The position numbers and the translations under genes were made by a program. From Bacteroidales bacterium (GTDB lineage Bacteria; Bacteroidota; Bacteroidia; Bacteroidales; UBA7960): DNA of 42,693 nt. Below are positions 1 through 9,185 of this stretch, in pieces. The notes below the pieces were generated by a model. That model was not told where the DNA came from. It made no database searches and saw nothing but the letters and a program-made list of their open reading frames with translations. Positions within the stretch are counted from its first letter, which is position 1; each line of letters opens with the position of its first letter. The stretch lies in assembly GCA_007125585.1 (NCBI GenBank), contig SLCY01000045.1, positions 1 through 42,693 of the forward strand, read 5' to 3'.

Positions 1-59
1 ATTTTGTAAAAAAACAATATACAAAATGCTGGTGTACAGGAGGAACCGCTTCGCTTTCA

Positions 60-111
60 CATGATCTTTTTTCATTCGTCTGTGTGTAATTTCGAATGAA
101 AAAAAATCATG
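60..111. repeat. 19-bp inverted repeat (one mismatch) upstream of the COG2403-like GTPase gene
   Basis: CATGATCTTTTTTCATTCG (60-78) / CGAATGAAAAAAAATCATG (93-111), 14-nt loop. Confidence 0.8.
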
Positions 112-119
112 TATATTTG
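112..119 (+). promoter_or_regulatory. Bacteroidota-type -7 box TATATTTG
   Basis: Matches TAnnTTTG, about 55 nt upstream of the likely ATG at 174. Confidence 0.6.
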
Positions 120-173
120 TAAAGCCATATTGTTTTGCTATTCATTTATCATCAAACCATAAACCCCATATAT

Positions 174-1532
174 ATGCAAGAGAACCGAAAGAACGTGATC
201 ATTATTGGTGCGGCAGGCAGGGATTTTCACAACTTCAATACCTATTACCGCAACAATGAGAATTACAATGTGGTGGCCTTCACAGCGGCCCAGATCCCCG
301 ATATTGACGGGCGCAAATATCCGACTGAGTTGGCCGGTGCCCTTTATCCTGAAGGGATCCCTATATATGCACAGGGAGAGCTGTCAAAACTTGTTGCAGA
401 ACTGAATGTGGATGTCTGTGCTTTTTCCTACAGTGACATTTCCTACGGAGAAGTGATGTCCATATGTGCCGAAGTCAATGCCGCCGGCGCAGACTTTCTG
501 TTGATCGGTCCCAAAGAGACCATGATCAAAAGCACCAAACCGGTGATCGCTGTTGGTGCGGTGCGCACCGGTTGCGGAAAGAGCCAAACCTCACGTCGCA
601 TTATTGAAGCATTGATGGAACACAGGATGAAGGTGGTCGCCATTCGCCATCCCATGCCCTACGGCGACCTTGTGGCCCAAAAGGTACAACGGTTTGCCAC
701 CATCGACGACCTGAAGAAACACAACTGTACCATCGAAGAAATGGAAGAATACGAACCCCATGTGGTTCGCGGCAATGTGATCTATTCCGGTGTCGATTAT
801 GAAGCCATCCTCCGGGAAGCAGAAAAAGAGGCCGACGTCATCCTGTGGGACGGTGGTAACAACGATTTTCCGTTCATTAAGCCCGACTTGATGGTGACGG
901 TTGTAGATCCGCACCGTCCGGGACATGAACTCAACTACTATCCCGGTGAAACAACCCTCCGCCTGGCCGATATCGTCGTGATCAATAAGATGGACAGCGC
1001 AGGACCTGAAGGCATTCAGACCGTCAGGGACAGCATTGCCCTGGTCAACCCAGAAGCCAAAGTGATTGATGGTGCCTCACCGCTATCCGTTGACAAGCCT
1101 GAGTTGATCAAAGACAAGAAAGTTCTGGTAGTGGAAGACGGGCCTACCCTAACACATGGCCACATGAAAATTGGAGCTGGCACCGTCGCCGCTCAGAAAT
1201 ATGGCGCCGCTGAACTCGTTGATCCACGCCCCTATGCCGTCGGCCGCCTGCTGGAAACCTTTGCGATTTATCCCGATATCGGGACCCTGCTCCCGGCCAT
1301 GGGATACGGCGCACAGCAAATTAAAGATTTGGAAACAACCATAAACAATGCCGATTGCGACACCGTCATTATTGCCACGCCCATCGACCTTTCCAGGGTG
1401 ATCAACATCAATAAACCCATCGTGAAAGTGGGGTATGAACTACAGGAGATCGGACATCCCCGTTTCTGCGAACTGGTATGCGACTTCCTGAAAAGCAAAA
1501 ACCTGATCCGCAGCGACTGCGGATGTAAATGA
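174..1532 (+). CDS. Predicted GTPase related to cyclic 2,3-diphosphoglycerate synthetase (COG2403-like)
   Basis: ORF 135..1532; P-loop-like VGAVRTGCGKSQTSRR, INKMD motif; ATG at 174 preferred to 135. Confidence 0.7.
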   Translation: MQENRKNVIIIGAAGRDFHNFNTYYRNNENYNVVAFTAAQIPDIDGRKYPTELAGALYPEGIPIYAQGELSKLVAELNVDVCAFSYSDISYGEVMSICAEVNAAGADFLLIGPKETMIKSTKPVIAVGAVRTGCGKSQTSRRIIEALMEHRMKVVAIRHPMPYGDLVAQKVQRFATIDDLKKHNCTIEEMEEYEPHVVRGNVIYSGVDYEAILREAEKEADVILWDGGNNDFPFIKPDLMVTVVDPHRPGHELNYYPGETTLRLADIVVINKMDSAGPEGIQTVRDSIALVNPEAKVIDGASPLSVDKPELIKDKKVLVVEDGPTLTHGHMKIGAGTVAAQKYGAAELVDPRPYAVGRLLETFAIYPDIGTLLPAMGYGAQQIKDLETTINNADCDTVIIATPIDLSRVININKPIVKVGYELQEIGHPRFCELVCDFLKSKNLIRSDCGCK

Positions 1533-1540
1533 TTATTTAT

Positions 1541-1566
1541 GGGGCTTTTTTAAGCCCCTTTTTTTT
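1541..1566 (+). terminator. Intrinsic terminator
   Basis: GGGGCTT-tttt-AAGCCCC followed by T-run. Confidence 0.9.
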
Positions 1567-1612
1567 GTCCGCACATGTCATGAACCGTTGCAAATAAAAA
1601 AACACAAAACAG

Positions 1613-2521
1613 ATGAAGAACAAAAGCCTGGTATCCATCAATGACTACACCAAGGAGGAGCATATCCGCATCCTTGATCTGGCAAAGGAGTTTGAAAAAA
1701 ATCCCGTTCAAAACATCATGCAACACCATGTGGTAGCTTCCTTGTTTTTTGAACCCTCCACCCGTACCCGACTGAGTTTCGAAAGCGCCGTCAACAGGCT
1801 TGGAGGAAAAATTGTTGGATTCTCCGAAGCTACCAACACGAGCGTCAAAAAAGGAGAGTCGCTGCGCGATACCATCCTTACCGTCGCCAACTATTCCGAC
1901 CTCATCGTAATGCGCAACCCCATCGAAGGAAGCGCCCGTTTTGCATCGGAAATTTCGCCCGTGCCCATCATCAACGCCGGCGACGGGGCCAACCAGCATC
2001 CCACGCAAACCTTGCTCGACCTCTACAGCATCCTCAAAACGCAAGGCACACTCGACAACCTGCACATCGCCATGGTCGGCGACCTGAAATATGGACGGAC
2101 CATACACTCGCTGGTGATCGCCCTGTGTAACTTCAATACCACCTTCCACCTGGTATCACCTCCCGAATTAAAACTGCCCAGCTCGGTAAAAATGCATATC
2201 AAGGAAAAGAACCTGGCCTACCATCAGTACACCGAGATGGATGAGGTGTTGCCCCGAACCGACATCCTCTACATGACCCGTATTCAGCAAGAACGTTTCA
2301 GCGACCCCCTGGAATACGAACGGATCAAAAATGCCTTCAACCTGCATCAGGATATGATCGCCGATACCAAAGAAAACTTCAGGGTGCTCCACCCGTTGCC
2401 AAGGGTTAAGGAGATCAACATCAACGTGGACAAAAGTGCCAAAGCCTATTATTTTGAACAGGCCCTGAACGGGGTGTTTGTACGCCAGGCACTGATAACC
2501 TCAATTCTGGGTATTAAATAA
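1613..2521 (+). CDS. pyrB: Aspartate carbamoyltransferase catalytic subunit
   Basis: FFEPSTRTRLSFESA, HPTQTLLDLYSI, HPLPRV motifs. Confidence 0.97.
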   Translation: MKNKSLVSINDYTKEEHIRILDLAKEFEKNPVQNIMQHHVVASLFFEPSTRTRLSFESAVNRLGGKIVGFSEATNTSVKKGESLRDTILTVANYSDLIVMRNPIEGSARFASEISPVPIINAGDGANQHPTQTLLDLYSILKTQGTLDNLHIAMVGDLKYGRTIHSLVIALCNFNTTFHLVSPPELKLPSSVKMHIKEKNLAYHQYTEMDEVLPRTDILYMTRIQQERFSDPLEYERIKNAFNLHQDMIADTKENFRVLHPLPRVKEININVDKSAKAYYFEQALNGVFVRQALITSILGIK

Positions 2522-2559
2522 AACATCTGCATGTTTCACTGAGAAATCCATCACAAGCC

Positions 2560-3024
2560 ATGAACCATAAAAAAATAAGAGAGCTCAAAGTGTCGGCCAT
2601 CGAAGACGGCACAGTGATCGACCATATCCCCTCCAATGCTGTTTTTCAGGTGATCAGAATATTAAAGCTGGAGGTTTTCGACAACATGGTGCTCTTTGCC
2701 ACCAACCTGGAAAGCAAAAAATACGGCACCAAAGGCATTATCAAAGTGAGCAACAAATTCTTTGCGCCCGAAGAGCTCAACAAGATCGCCCTGGTAGCGC
2801 CCCATGCCTCCATTATCGAGATACGTGGCTACCAGGTGCAGAGCAAAACCATCGTCGAAACCCCGGATCGCATCAAAGGGATCGTGAAATGCTTCAACCC
2901 CAACTGCGTCACAAACATGGAAGAGGTGGCGGCCATATTCACCGTGGTAGACAAGGAAGACACCCGTCTGAAATGCCATTACTGCGAAAAGATCACCACC
3001 AGGACGACGATGGAATTCCGGTAG
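2560..3024 (+). CDS. pyrI: Aspartate carbamoyltransferase regulatory subunit
   Basis: KVSAIEDGTVIDHIP; C-terminal four-Cys zinc site CFNPNCVTN...CHYCE. Confidence 0.96.
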   Translation: MNHKKIRELKVSAIEDGTVIDHIPSNAVFQVIRILKLEVFDNMVLFATNLESKKYGTKGIIKVSNKFFAPEELNKIALVAPHASIIEIRGYQVQSKTIVETPDRIKGIVKCFNPNCVTNMEEVAAIFTVVDKEDTRLKCHYCEKITTRTTMEFR

Positions 3025-3099
3025 CGGGAGGTGTCACAGTGACAGGATGCCCGGGCTCCGGTACCAAAATAAGCCAGGAGGATCAACAACAGTTTACAA

Positions 3100-4116
3100 T
3101 CAGAAAAGAAGGTCTTCGAGGGCTTTCACCTCGACAGCAGGCTCCGCTCTGTTGTACAGGATGTTGTACACAGCATCCACAATGGGCATCTCCACGCCGT
3201 AATCCGTGTTCATCTCTTTGATGCATTTGGCAGCATAATAACCTTCTGCAACCATGTTCATCTCCATCTGGATATACCCCGGACTATACCCTCTGGCGAT
3301 CATCTGTCCGTAGCGCCTGTTGCGGCTGAACTGGCTGTAACAGGTCACCAGCAGGTCGCCAAGATAAACCGATCTGTCGATATCGCGCAGTCCCGGCTTG
3401 ACAGCATCCATAAAGCGGCGGATCTCCTGGATGGCATTGCTTATCAGGACCGCCTGGAAGTTGTCGCCGTAACCCAGTCCGCTGCATATGCCGCTGGCAA
3501 TGGCAATGATATTTTTCAACACCGGGGCATATTCGGTCCCGAAAATGTCGTCTGAAAGGCTGGTCTTGATGTACCGGCACGCAAACAATCCTGATACTGC
3601 AGCAGCATTGACACGGTTCGCCGAGGCTACCGTAAGGTATGCCAGCTTTTCCTGGGCCACCTCTTCAGCGTGACTGGGGCCGCTCACCACCACAAATTGT
3701 TCATACGGGATGCCAAAACGCTTATAAAAGTAATCGGCCATGATGTCGTTGTACTCCGGGATGATGCCTTTGATGGCGCTGACCACCGGTTTGCCGCGCA
3801 ACAGTGAAGCGTGCAATCCTTCCAAAGAGAGGTGCAAAAAGGCAGCAGGGATACAAAACACGGGGATGTCCGCTTGTTTTAATACCCGGTTTAATTCATG
3901 GGAAACGTTCAAACGTTGTACATCAAAGGTAACTGAACTCAGGTAGTGTGGGTTATGACCATACTGCATCAGGTGGCTTGCGATTTCCTTCTCACGCACC
4001 CACCAGTGCACCTTCTCAACATTGTTGAGAAGGATCTTGACGATCGCTGTGGCCCAACTGCCTGACCCGATGACTGCCACCTGTACTTTTCGCATGGTTC
4101 CGGTTGTTTTAGACAC
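3100..4116 (-). CDS. gpsA: Glycerol-3-phosphate dehydrogenase [NAD(P)+]
   Basis: VIGSGSWATAIVKIL Rossmann start; VVSGPSHAEEV; KNIIAIASGI. Confidence 0.93.
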   Translation of the reverse strand: MSKTTGTMRKVQVAVIGSGSWATAIVKILLNNVEKVHWWVREKEIASHLMQYGHNPHYLSSVTFDVQRLNVSHELNRVLKQADIPVFCIPAAFLHLSLEGLHASLLRGKPVVSAIKGIIPEYNDIMADYFYKRFGIPYEQFVVVSGPSHAEEVAQEKLAYLTVASANRVNAAAVSGLFACRYIKTSLSDDIFGTEYAPVLKNIIAIASGICSGLGYGDNFQAVLISNAIQEIRRFMDAVKPGLRDIDRSVYLGDLLVTCYSQFSRNRRYGQMIARGYSPGYIQMEMNMVAEGYYAAKCIKEMNTDYGVEMPIVDAVYNILYNRAEPAVEVKALEDLLF

Positions 4117-4268
4117 TCTGTTTGTTTCTTTGCTCCTGACGTCTGTCCGTTTTGTGATCCTTCCAGTCCCTGCAGCACCTCACCATCCCAGGTCGCCCCA
4201 TTTTGCTCATCCTTTCATCCCCTGCCCCTTTCGTATCTCTTTTGCTTCCTTGCCTCCCCCGAAAATGT

Positions 4269-5969
4269 TCAGAGCCGGACATCGAGTGTATGTTCTTCAT
4301 CCTCCCTGACCACCACCACGCTGACGGTTTCACCGGGAGAAAGGCTCCCCAGGGCCTCCATATAGGAATGTATCTCCATCACCGGCATGTCGTTGATGCG
4401 TATGATCACATCCCCGTTTTCCATCCCCGCTTTGTGCGCCGGCTGGTCGTCGGTAACAGACAACACCCGCAACCCTTCACCATCAAAACCATGATCAGGC
4501 ATCAACCCCAGGGTCACCATCCCTTCGCGGGTGCGCCCGGGACCAGGCTGATCGGCACTGGAAAAAGCAAGCCTATCCGTATCATCCAGTGACCTTATCA
4601 TGTCGAGGGCAAAACCAGTGATCTCATAAGCCCCGTCGTAGTTGATCTTATCGGCTGTGTCGCCGGGCCGGTGATAGTCCTCATGCACCCCGGTAAAAAA
4701 GAAGAGCACAGGGATGTCCTTGACATAGAAAGAAGTGTGGTCTGACCCGCCACGGCCGGCAGGGTTTTTGCGAACGTTGAAATGTTGTGGGGTATGGCTG
4801 TCGATCAGCGCATCCCACGCAGGAGACGACCCCGTTCCGATCATCGTAAGGGTGTTGTCCTCCATCCGTCCTATCATGTCAAGGTTGAACATGTAGTTTA
4901 TCCTGTCTATGTCGTAGGCCTCGCTGTTGGTAAAATAACGACTGCCAACGAGGCCCTTCTCCTCTGCCGAAAAAGCGATGAAAAGGTAGTTATGCCCATT
5001 CAGCGTGGAGCTGGATATATACCTTGCCGCCTCGAGCACACCTGCTGTCCCGCTGGCATTATCGTCGGCACCAGGGTGAACGGCACGTACTCCGGGACTC
5101 ATCGAACCCCGGCCACCATAGCCCACATGGTCGTAATGGCCTCCGATAACCACCGTCGTTTCCGCGCCATTGTCAATGTATCCGGCCACATTGATGCCGG
5201 TATGTTCTTCCCTGAAGATGTCAACCTCCACATCTATCCTGCCCGACTGATCGGTCATCAGGTACTTCAGCACGTGATCTTCGGCAAACAACAGGGGGAT
5301 GTCGAAGGCCCGTCTTGACAGGCGGATGTTGACAGGCGGATCATCCCTTTCAGACCTGGTGTTCACAAAAAGGATCCCCGCAGCACCTTTTTCCTGTGCC
5401 GTATTGACCTTTTGAAACAGAAGCTGGTAAATACGCCTGTCTTCCAGGGTATCCAGTGCTTCCGGCATGAAAAACTCCATCACAAAAAATTTTCCTTCCA
5501 GGCGGTCGCCATGAAGAACATAATCGCAGTGATCCTCAAAACCTTCCACCTCTTCCAGGCCTGAGAGGCCAAAACCAACATGTACAAAAGGGGCCGAGAA
5601 CTTTCCGCTCACTGAGCCGGGCAGGGCATAGTAATCCACGCCATGCTCCAGGGTGTGCCCCATGTATGTAAAATAATTATCATCACCCCAGATCCATTCG
5701 CCAAGAAAGGGGAACTCCTGATAATAGGAGCCCTCAAATAAGGGTTCCAAACCGGCCTCCTGCATGCGCATTTTCAGATACGCCGCTGCTTTCCGCTCCC
5801 CTTCAGTACCTGCCTCACGACCCTCCATCTCCTCGGAGGCAAGGGTGTACACGTCCTCTTTAAGACGGCCAATGACCACCTCTTCAGAAAAATCAAAGAC
5901 CTCCTGTCCATAGACCGGCAGGCAAAAAACAGCAATCAATACAGAGATTAAAAAACCAAACAATTTCAT
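4269..5969 (-). CDS. M28-family metallopeptidase with C-terminal PDZ domain, secreted
   Basis: Signal peptide; GGHYDHVGYG, HPGADDNASGTAGVLE, FSAEEKGLVGS; PDZ-like QPAHKAGMENGDVIIRIND. Confidence 0.92.
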   Translation of the reverse strand: MKLFGFLISVLIAVFCLPVYGQEVFDFSEEVVIGRLKEDVYTLASEEMEGREAGTEGERKAAAYLKMRMQEAGLEPLFEGSYYQEFPFLGEWIWGDDNYFTYMGHTLEHGVDYYALPGSVSGKFSAPFVHVGFGLSGLEEVEGFEDHCDYVLHGDRLEGKFFVMEFFMPEALDTLEDRRIYQLLFQKVNTAQEKGAAGILFVNTRSERDDPPVNIRLSRRAFDIPLLFAEDHVLKYLMTDQSGRIDVEVDIFREEHTGINVAGYIDNGAETTVVIGGHYDHVGYGGRGSMSPGVRAVHPGADDNASGTAGVLEAARYISSSTLNGHNYLFIAFSAEEKGLVGSRYFTNSEAYDIDRINYMFNLDMIGRMEDNTLTMIGTGSSPAWDALIDSHTPQHFNVRKNPAGRGGSDHTSFYVKDIPVLFFFTGVHEDYHRPGDTADKINYDGAYEITGFALDMIRSLDDTDRLAFSSADQPGPGRTREGMVTLGLMPDHGFDGEGLRVLSVTDDQPAHKAGMENGDVIIRINDMPVMEIHSYMEALGSLSPGETVSVVVVREDEEHTLDVRL

Positions 5970-6228
5970 CTGTGACTTATTTTGTTTCTGATTAAAAATT
6001 CAATGATTTGTTCATTTGTTGGATATTGACTGGCTCTTTGAGCCAAAAGCCAACAGCCTAAAGCCTTCCAGGCCTTTGGGGCTTCAAATGATCACACCTT
6101 GCCGGGCAGCCAACCAGAATGTCCTGCCGGCCCTTCAACCTACAGGGGAGATCTTCCCGTATCAGCGCAATCACGAAATAATGTTTAAAATTACGTATTT
6201 TTGGTGAGATGGAAAAAAACGCCAAGCT

Positions 6229-6489
6229 ATGGAACAGAAAAAGAACAGCATTTTGTTTTGGGTGATCAACGGACTGATCGCCCTGGTAGTATTGATTTTC
6301 ATCATTCAAAACTGGGGACCGGTAAAGTTTAACTTTCTTGGATTACGCCTGGAGGGCTATGGGTTCCTTGTTTTCCTGGTGATCTTTCTGCTGGGTTTTT
6401 TCAGCGGATGGTTATGGGCATACTTCCGTGGCCGAAAAAACCGGCACAACGAGAAAAAAGGGCAGGAAACACATTACCTGGAACAGTAG
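6229..6489 (+). CDS. LapA-like / DUF1049 membrane protein
   Basis: Two TM segments; FIIQNWGPVKFNFLG...GFFSGWL. Confidence 0.75.
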   Translation: MEQKKNSILFWVINGLIALVVLIFIIQNWGPVKFNFLGLRLEGYGFLVFLVIFLLGFFSGWLWAYFRGRKNRHNEKKGQETHYLEQ

Positions 6490-6591
6490 CCGGCGACAGG
6501 CCGTTTTCGCATCTATGTGTCTGCGCCGTACCTTGATTGGTGTGCAGATCCTGCCATGGCATGGTTGCAGCTCGTGGCCAAACGTTGATGG

Positions 6592-7743
6592 TCACGAAAG
6601 CTTTCCTTTATAGTCCTCATACCCGAATGTCCGGAGCAGTTCAAAGCTGCCGTCTTTGCGCAAGATGCCGATAGAAGGATGTCTTACACCATTGAAGAAG
6701 GTGGTCTTCACCATGGTGTAATGGATCATATCATCAAAGATGACCTTGTCGCCAATTTTTAATTCTTTTTCAAAGCGGTAGTCGCCCATGCCCATATAGT
6801 CGCCGGCCAGGCAGGTAGTTCCTCCCATACGATACACATGCTTGCCTTCCCGGGCATCGGTGGCGTTGAGGATGCGCGGCTTGTAGGGCATCTCCAGACA
6901 GTCGGGCATATGGGCCGAGAAACTCACATCCAGCATCGCGATACGGGTGGTTTTGTTATGGACGATATCCTGAACGGTCGATACAAGGTATCCTGTCTGC
7001 CATCCGATGGCCTCTCCCGGCTCCAGGATCAACCTTTTCAGGTTGGGATAACGCTTTTTGAATGCCTGCAGCAGTCCCACAAGATGCTTCACATCATAGT
7101 CCTTACGGGTGATGTGGTGGCCCCCGCCCATATTGAACCACTGGCACTGTCGGATGAGCGGCCCAAAAGATGCTTCCACCCGTTCCAGCGTACGTTCCAG
7201 CACGAAGCTGTCGTTCTCACACAGCACATGAAAGTGCAGGCCGTCGACATTCGCAGGCAATGTATCAGCGAGCTGGTCGCGTGTTATGCCAAGCCGTGAG
7301 CCTGGCATGGCCGGATTGTAAAGGTCCGTTCCCACTTCAGAGTATTCCGGATTGATGCGCAACCCGACCGACACCGGTTTTTTGAAGGCTTTCACCCGGT
7401 CGATAAAGCGACGATACTGCGACAAGGAGTTGAAGGTTATGTGACTGCTGTAGTGCAGCACCTCATCCATCTCATTCTCGTAGAACACCGGGGCATAGGT
7501 ATGGGCCTCACAACCCATCTCTTCGTATATCAGCCTTGCTTCATGCAGTGAGCTGGCAGCGGCCCCGGAAAGGGTTTGCCCGATCCGGGGGAAGGTGCTC
7601 CACATGGCGTACCCCTTAAGGGCGCATATGATATCGACACCTGCCTCTTTCTGCACCAGGTCAAGGATCTGCAGGTTGATGTCAAGCAACTCCTCCTCCA
7701 GCACAAAGCATGGTGATGGAATACTTTCAAAGTTTTCTATCAT
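6592..7743 (-). CDS. nspC: Carboxynorspermidine/carboxyspermidine decarboxylase
   Basis: PSPCFVLEEELLDINL start; FNMGGGHHITRKDYD; LEPGEAIGW. Confidence 0.92.
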   Translation of the reverse strand: MIENFESIPSPCFVLEEELLDINLQILDLVQKEAGVDIICALKGYAMWSTFPRIGQTLSGAAASSLHEARLIYEEMGCEAHTYAPVFYENEMDEVLHYSSHITFNSLSQYRRFIDRVKAFKKPVSVGLRINPEYSEVGTDLYNPAMPGSRLGITRDQLADTLPANVDGLHFHVLCENDSFVLERTLERVEASFGPLIRQCQWFNMGGGHHITRKDYDVKHLVGLLQAFKKRYPNLKRLILEPGEAIGWQTGYLVSTVQDIVHNKTTRIAMLDVSFSAHMPDCLEMPYKPRILNATDAREGKHVYRMGGTTCLAGDYMGMGDYRFEKELKIGDKVIFDDMIHYTMVKTTFFNGVRHPSIGILRKDGSFELLRTFGYEDYKGKLS

Positions 7744-7813
7744 GTTTCACAGATCAGGGTTGATGGCACTGGCCAGCAGCCAGGAGCCAAAAGTCATTCT
7801 TCGTTATCACCCC

Positions 7814-9016
7814 CTATTCACGCTCTGCCGGAAGCGGCTCATCCACCCGCTCATGCCAGGGTAGGCCGTGCCTTGGAAGCTTCTCCATAAACGGGTCCGG
7901 GTCGAACTCCTCGACATTGAAAACGCCTTTGCCCGCCCACTTGCCTGTCAGGGCCATCATTGCGCCTATCATGGCAGGCACACCGGTGGTATAGCTGACG
8001 GCCTGTGCTTCTACATCGCGGTAAGCCTCAGCGTGATCGCAGTTGTTCCAAATATAATAGGTGCGTTCCTTGCCATCCTTGACTCCCCGGATCTGGCATC
8101 CAATGGAAGTCTGACCCTTGTACCCTTCTCCCAGCGATGAGGGCTCAGGCAATACCGCCTTCAGGAATTCCAGTGGGACAATGTCCACGCCTTTGAAATT
8201 GATGGGCTTGATGCTTGTCATGCCCACTTCCTGCAGCACGTTGAGGAAAGTGATGTATTGCTGTCCGAAGGTCATCCAGAACCGGGCACGCTTCAGGCCG
8301 GGGAAATTCTTCACCAGCGACTCCAGCTCTTCATGGTACAACAGGTACGATTCCCGCTCGCCTATACCAGGATACTCAATGGGCCTGTGTATCTCCAGGG
8401 GTTTTGTTTCCACCCATTCGCCATCTTCCCAGTACCGGCCATTCTGGGTGATCTCACGGATGTTGATCTCCGGATTGAAGTTTGTCGCAAAGGCCTTGCC
8501 ATGGTCACCGGCATTGCAGTCGACAATATCCAGCGTATGCATCTCATCAAAATAATGCTTTGCCGCGTAAGCGGTAAAAACACCTGTCACGCCAGGGTCG
8601 AAGCCGCACCCCAGCACCGCCATGATGCCTGCATCCCTGTACCTGTCGTGATAGGCCCATTGCCAGCTGTACTCAAACTTGGCCACGTCGCGTGGTTCAT
8701 AGTTGGCGGTATCGAGGTAATGCGTCCTTGTCTCCAGGCAGGCATCCATGATGGTGAGGTCCTGGTATGGGAGGGCCACATTCACCACCATGTCCGGCTT
8801 GAATTTGTTGATCAGGTTCACCAGCTCAGGCACATTGTCAGCATCGACCTGTGCGGTCGCGATGCGGTCGCCACCCACAGCACGGGCAATCTGCTCACAC
8901 TTTTCCAGGGTCCGGCTGGCAAGCATGAGTTCAGAAAAAACCTCAGGAACACGTGCACATTTGCGGGCAACAACATTGCCCACGCCGCCGGCGCCGATAA
9001 TCAATACTTTGCTCAT
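7814..9016 (-). CDS. Saccharopine dehydrogenase-like carboxynorspermidine/carboxyspermidine dehydrogenase
   Basis: VLIIGAGGVGNVVARKCA; GCGFDPGVTGVFTAYA; directly upstream of nspC. Confidence 0.9.
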   Translation of the reverse strand: MSKVLIIGAGGVGNVVARKCARVPEVFSELMLASRTLEKCEQIARAVGGDRIATAQVDADNVPELVNLINKFKPDMVVNVALPYQDLTIMDACLETRTHYLDTANYEPRDVAKFEYSWQWAYHDRYRDAGIMAVLGCGFDPGVTGVFTAYAAKHYFDEMHTLDIVDCNAGDHGKAFATNFNPEINIREITQNGRYWEDGEWVETKPLEIHRPIEYPGIGERESYLLYHEELESLVKNFPGLKRARFWMTFGQQYITFLNVLQEVGMTSIKPINFKGVDIVPLEFLKAVLPEPSSLGEGYKGQTSIGCQIRGVKDGKERTYYIWNNCDHAEAYRDVEAQAVSYTTGVPAMIGAMMALTGKWAGKGVFNVEEFDPDPFMEKLPRHGLPWHERVDEPLPAERE

Positions 9017-9185
9017 GGGTCAAATGGTTTAATGGTTCCTAACAAAAATAAGAAATCCATGCAAACCATGACGGTTTTGATTGAAGTTTCCGGGGGATTG
9101 GGTTCTTGGCATTGCGCGATGGGGATCTTTCTGCTCCACCTTCGTTACACCTGCATGCCGGCCATACCGGCAGCACATCGCCCCA

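Noticed and set aside
1550-2149. 199 aa minus-strand ORF
   Set aside because: Antisense to pyrB.
6592-9016. nspC plus dehydrogenase pair as a novel system
   Set aside because: Known alternative (carboxy)spermidine/norspermidine biosynthesis pathway.
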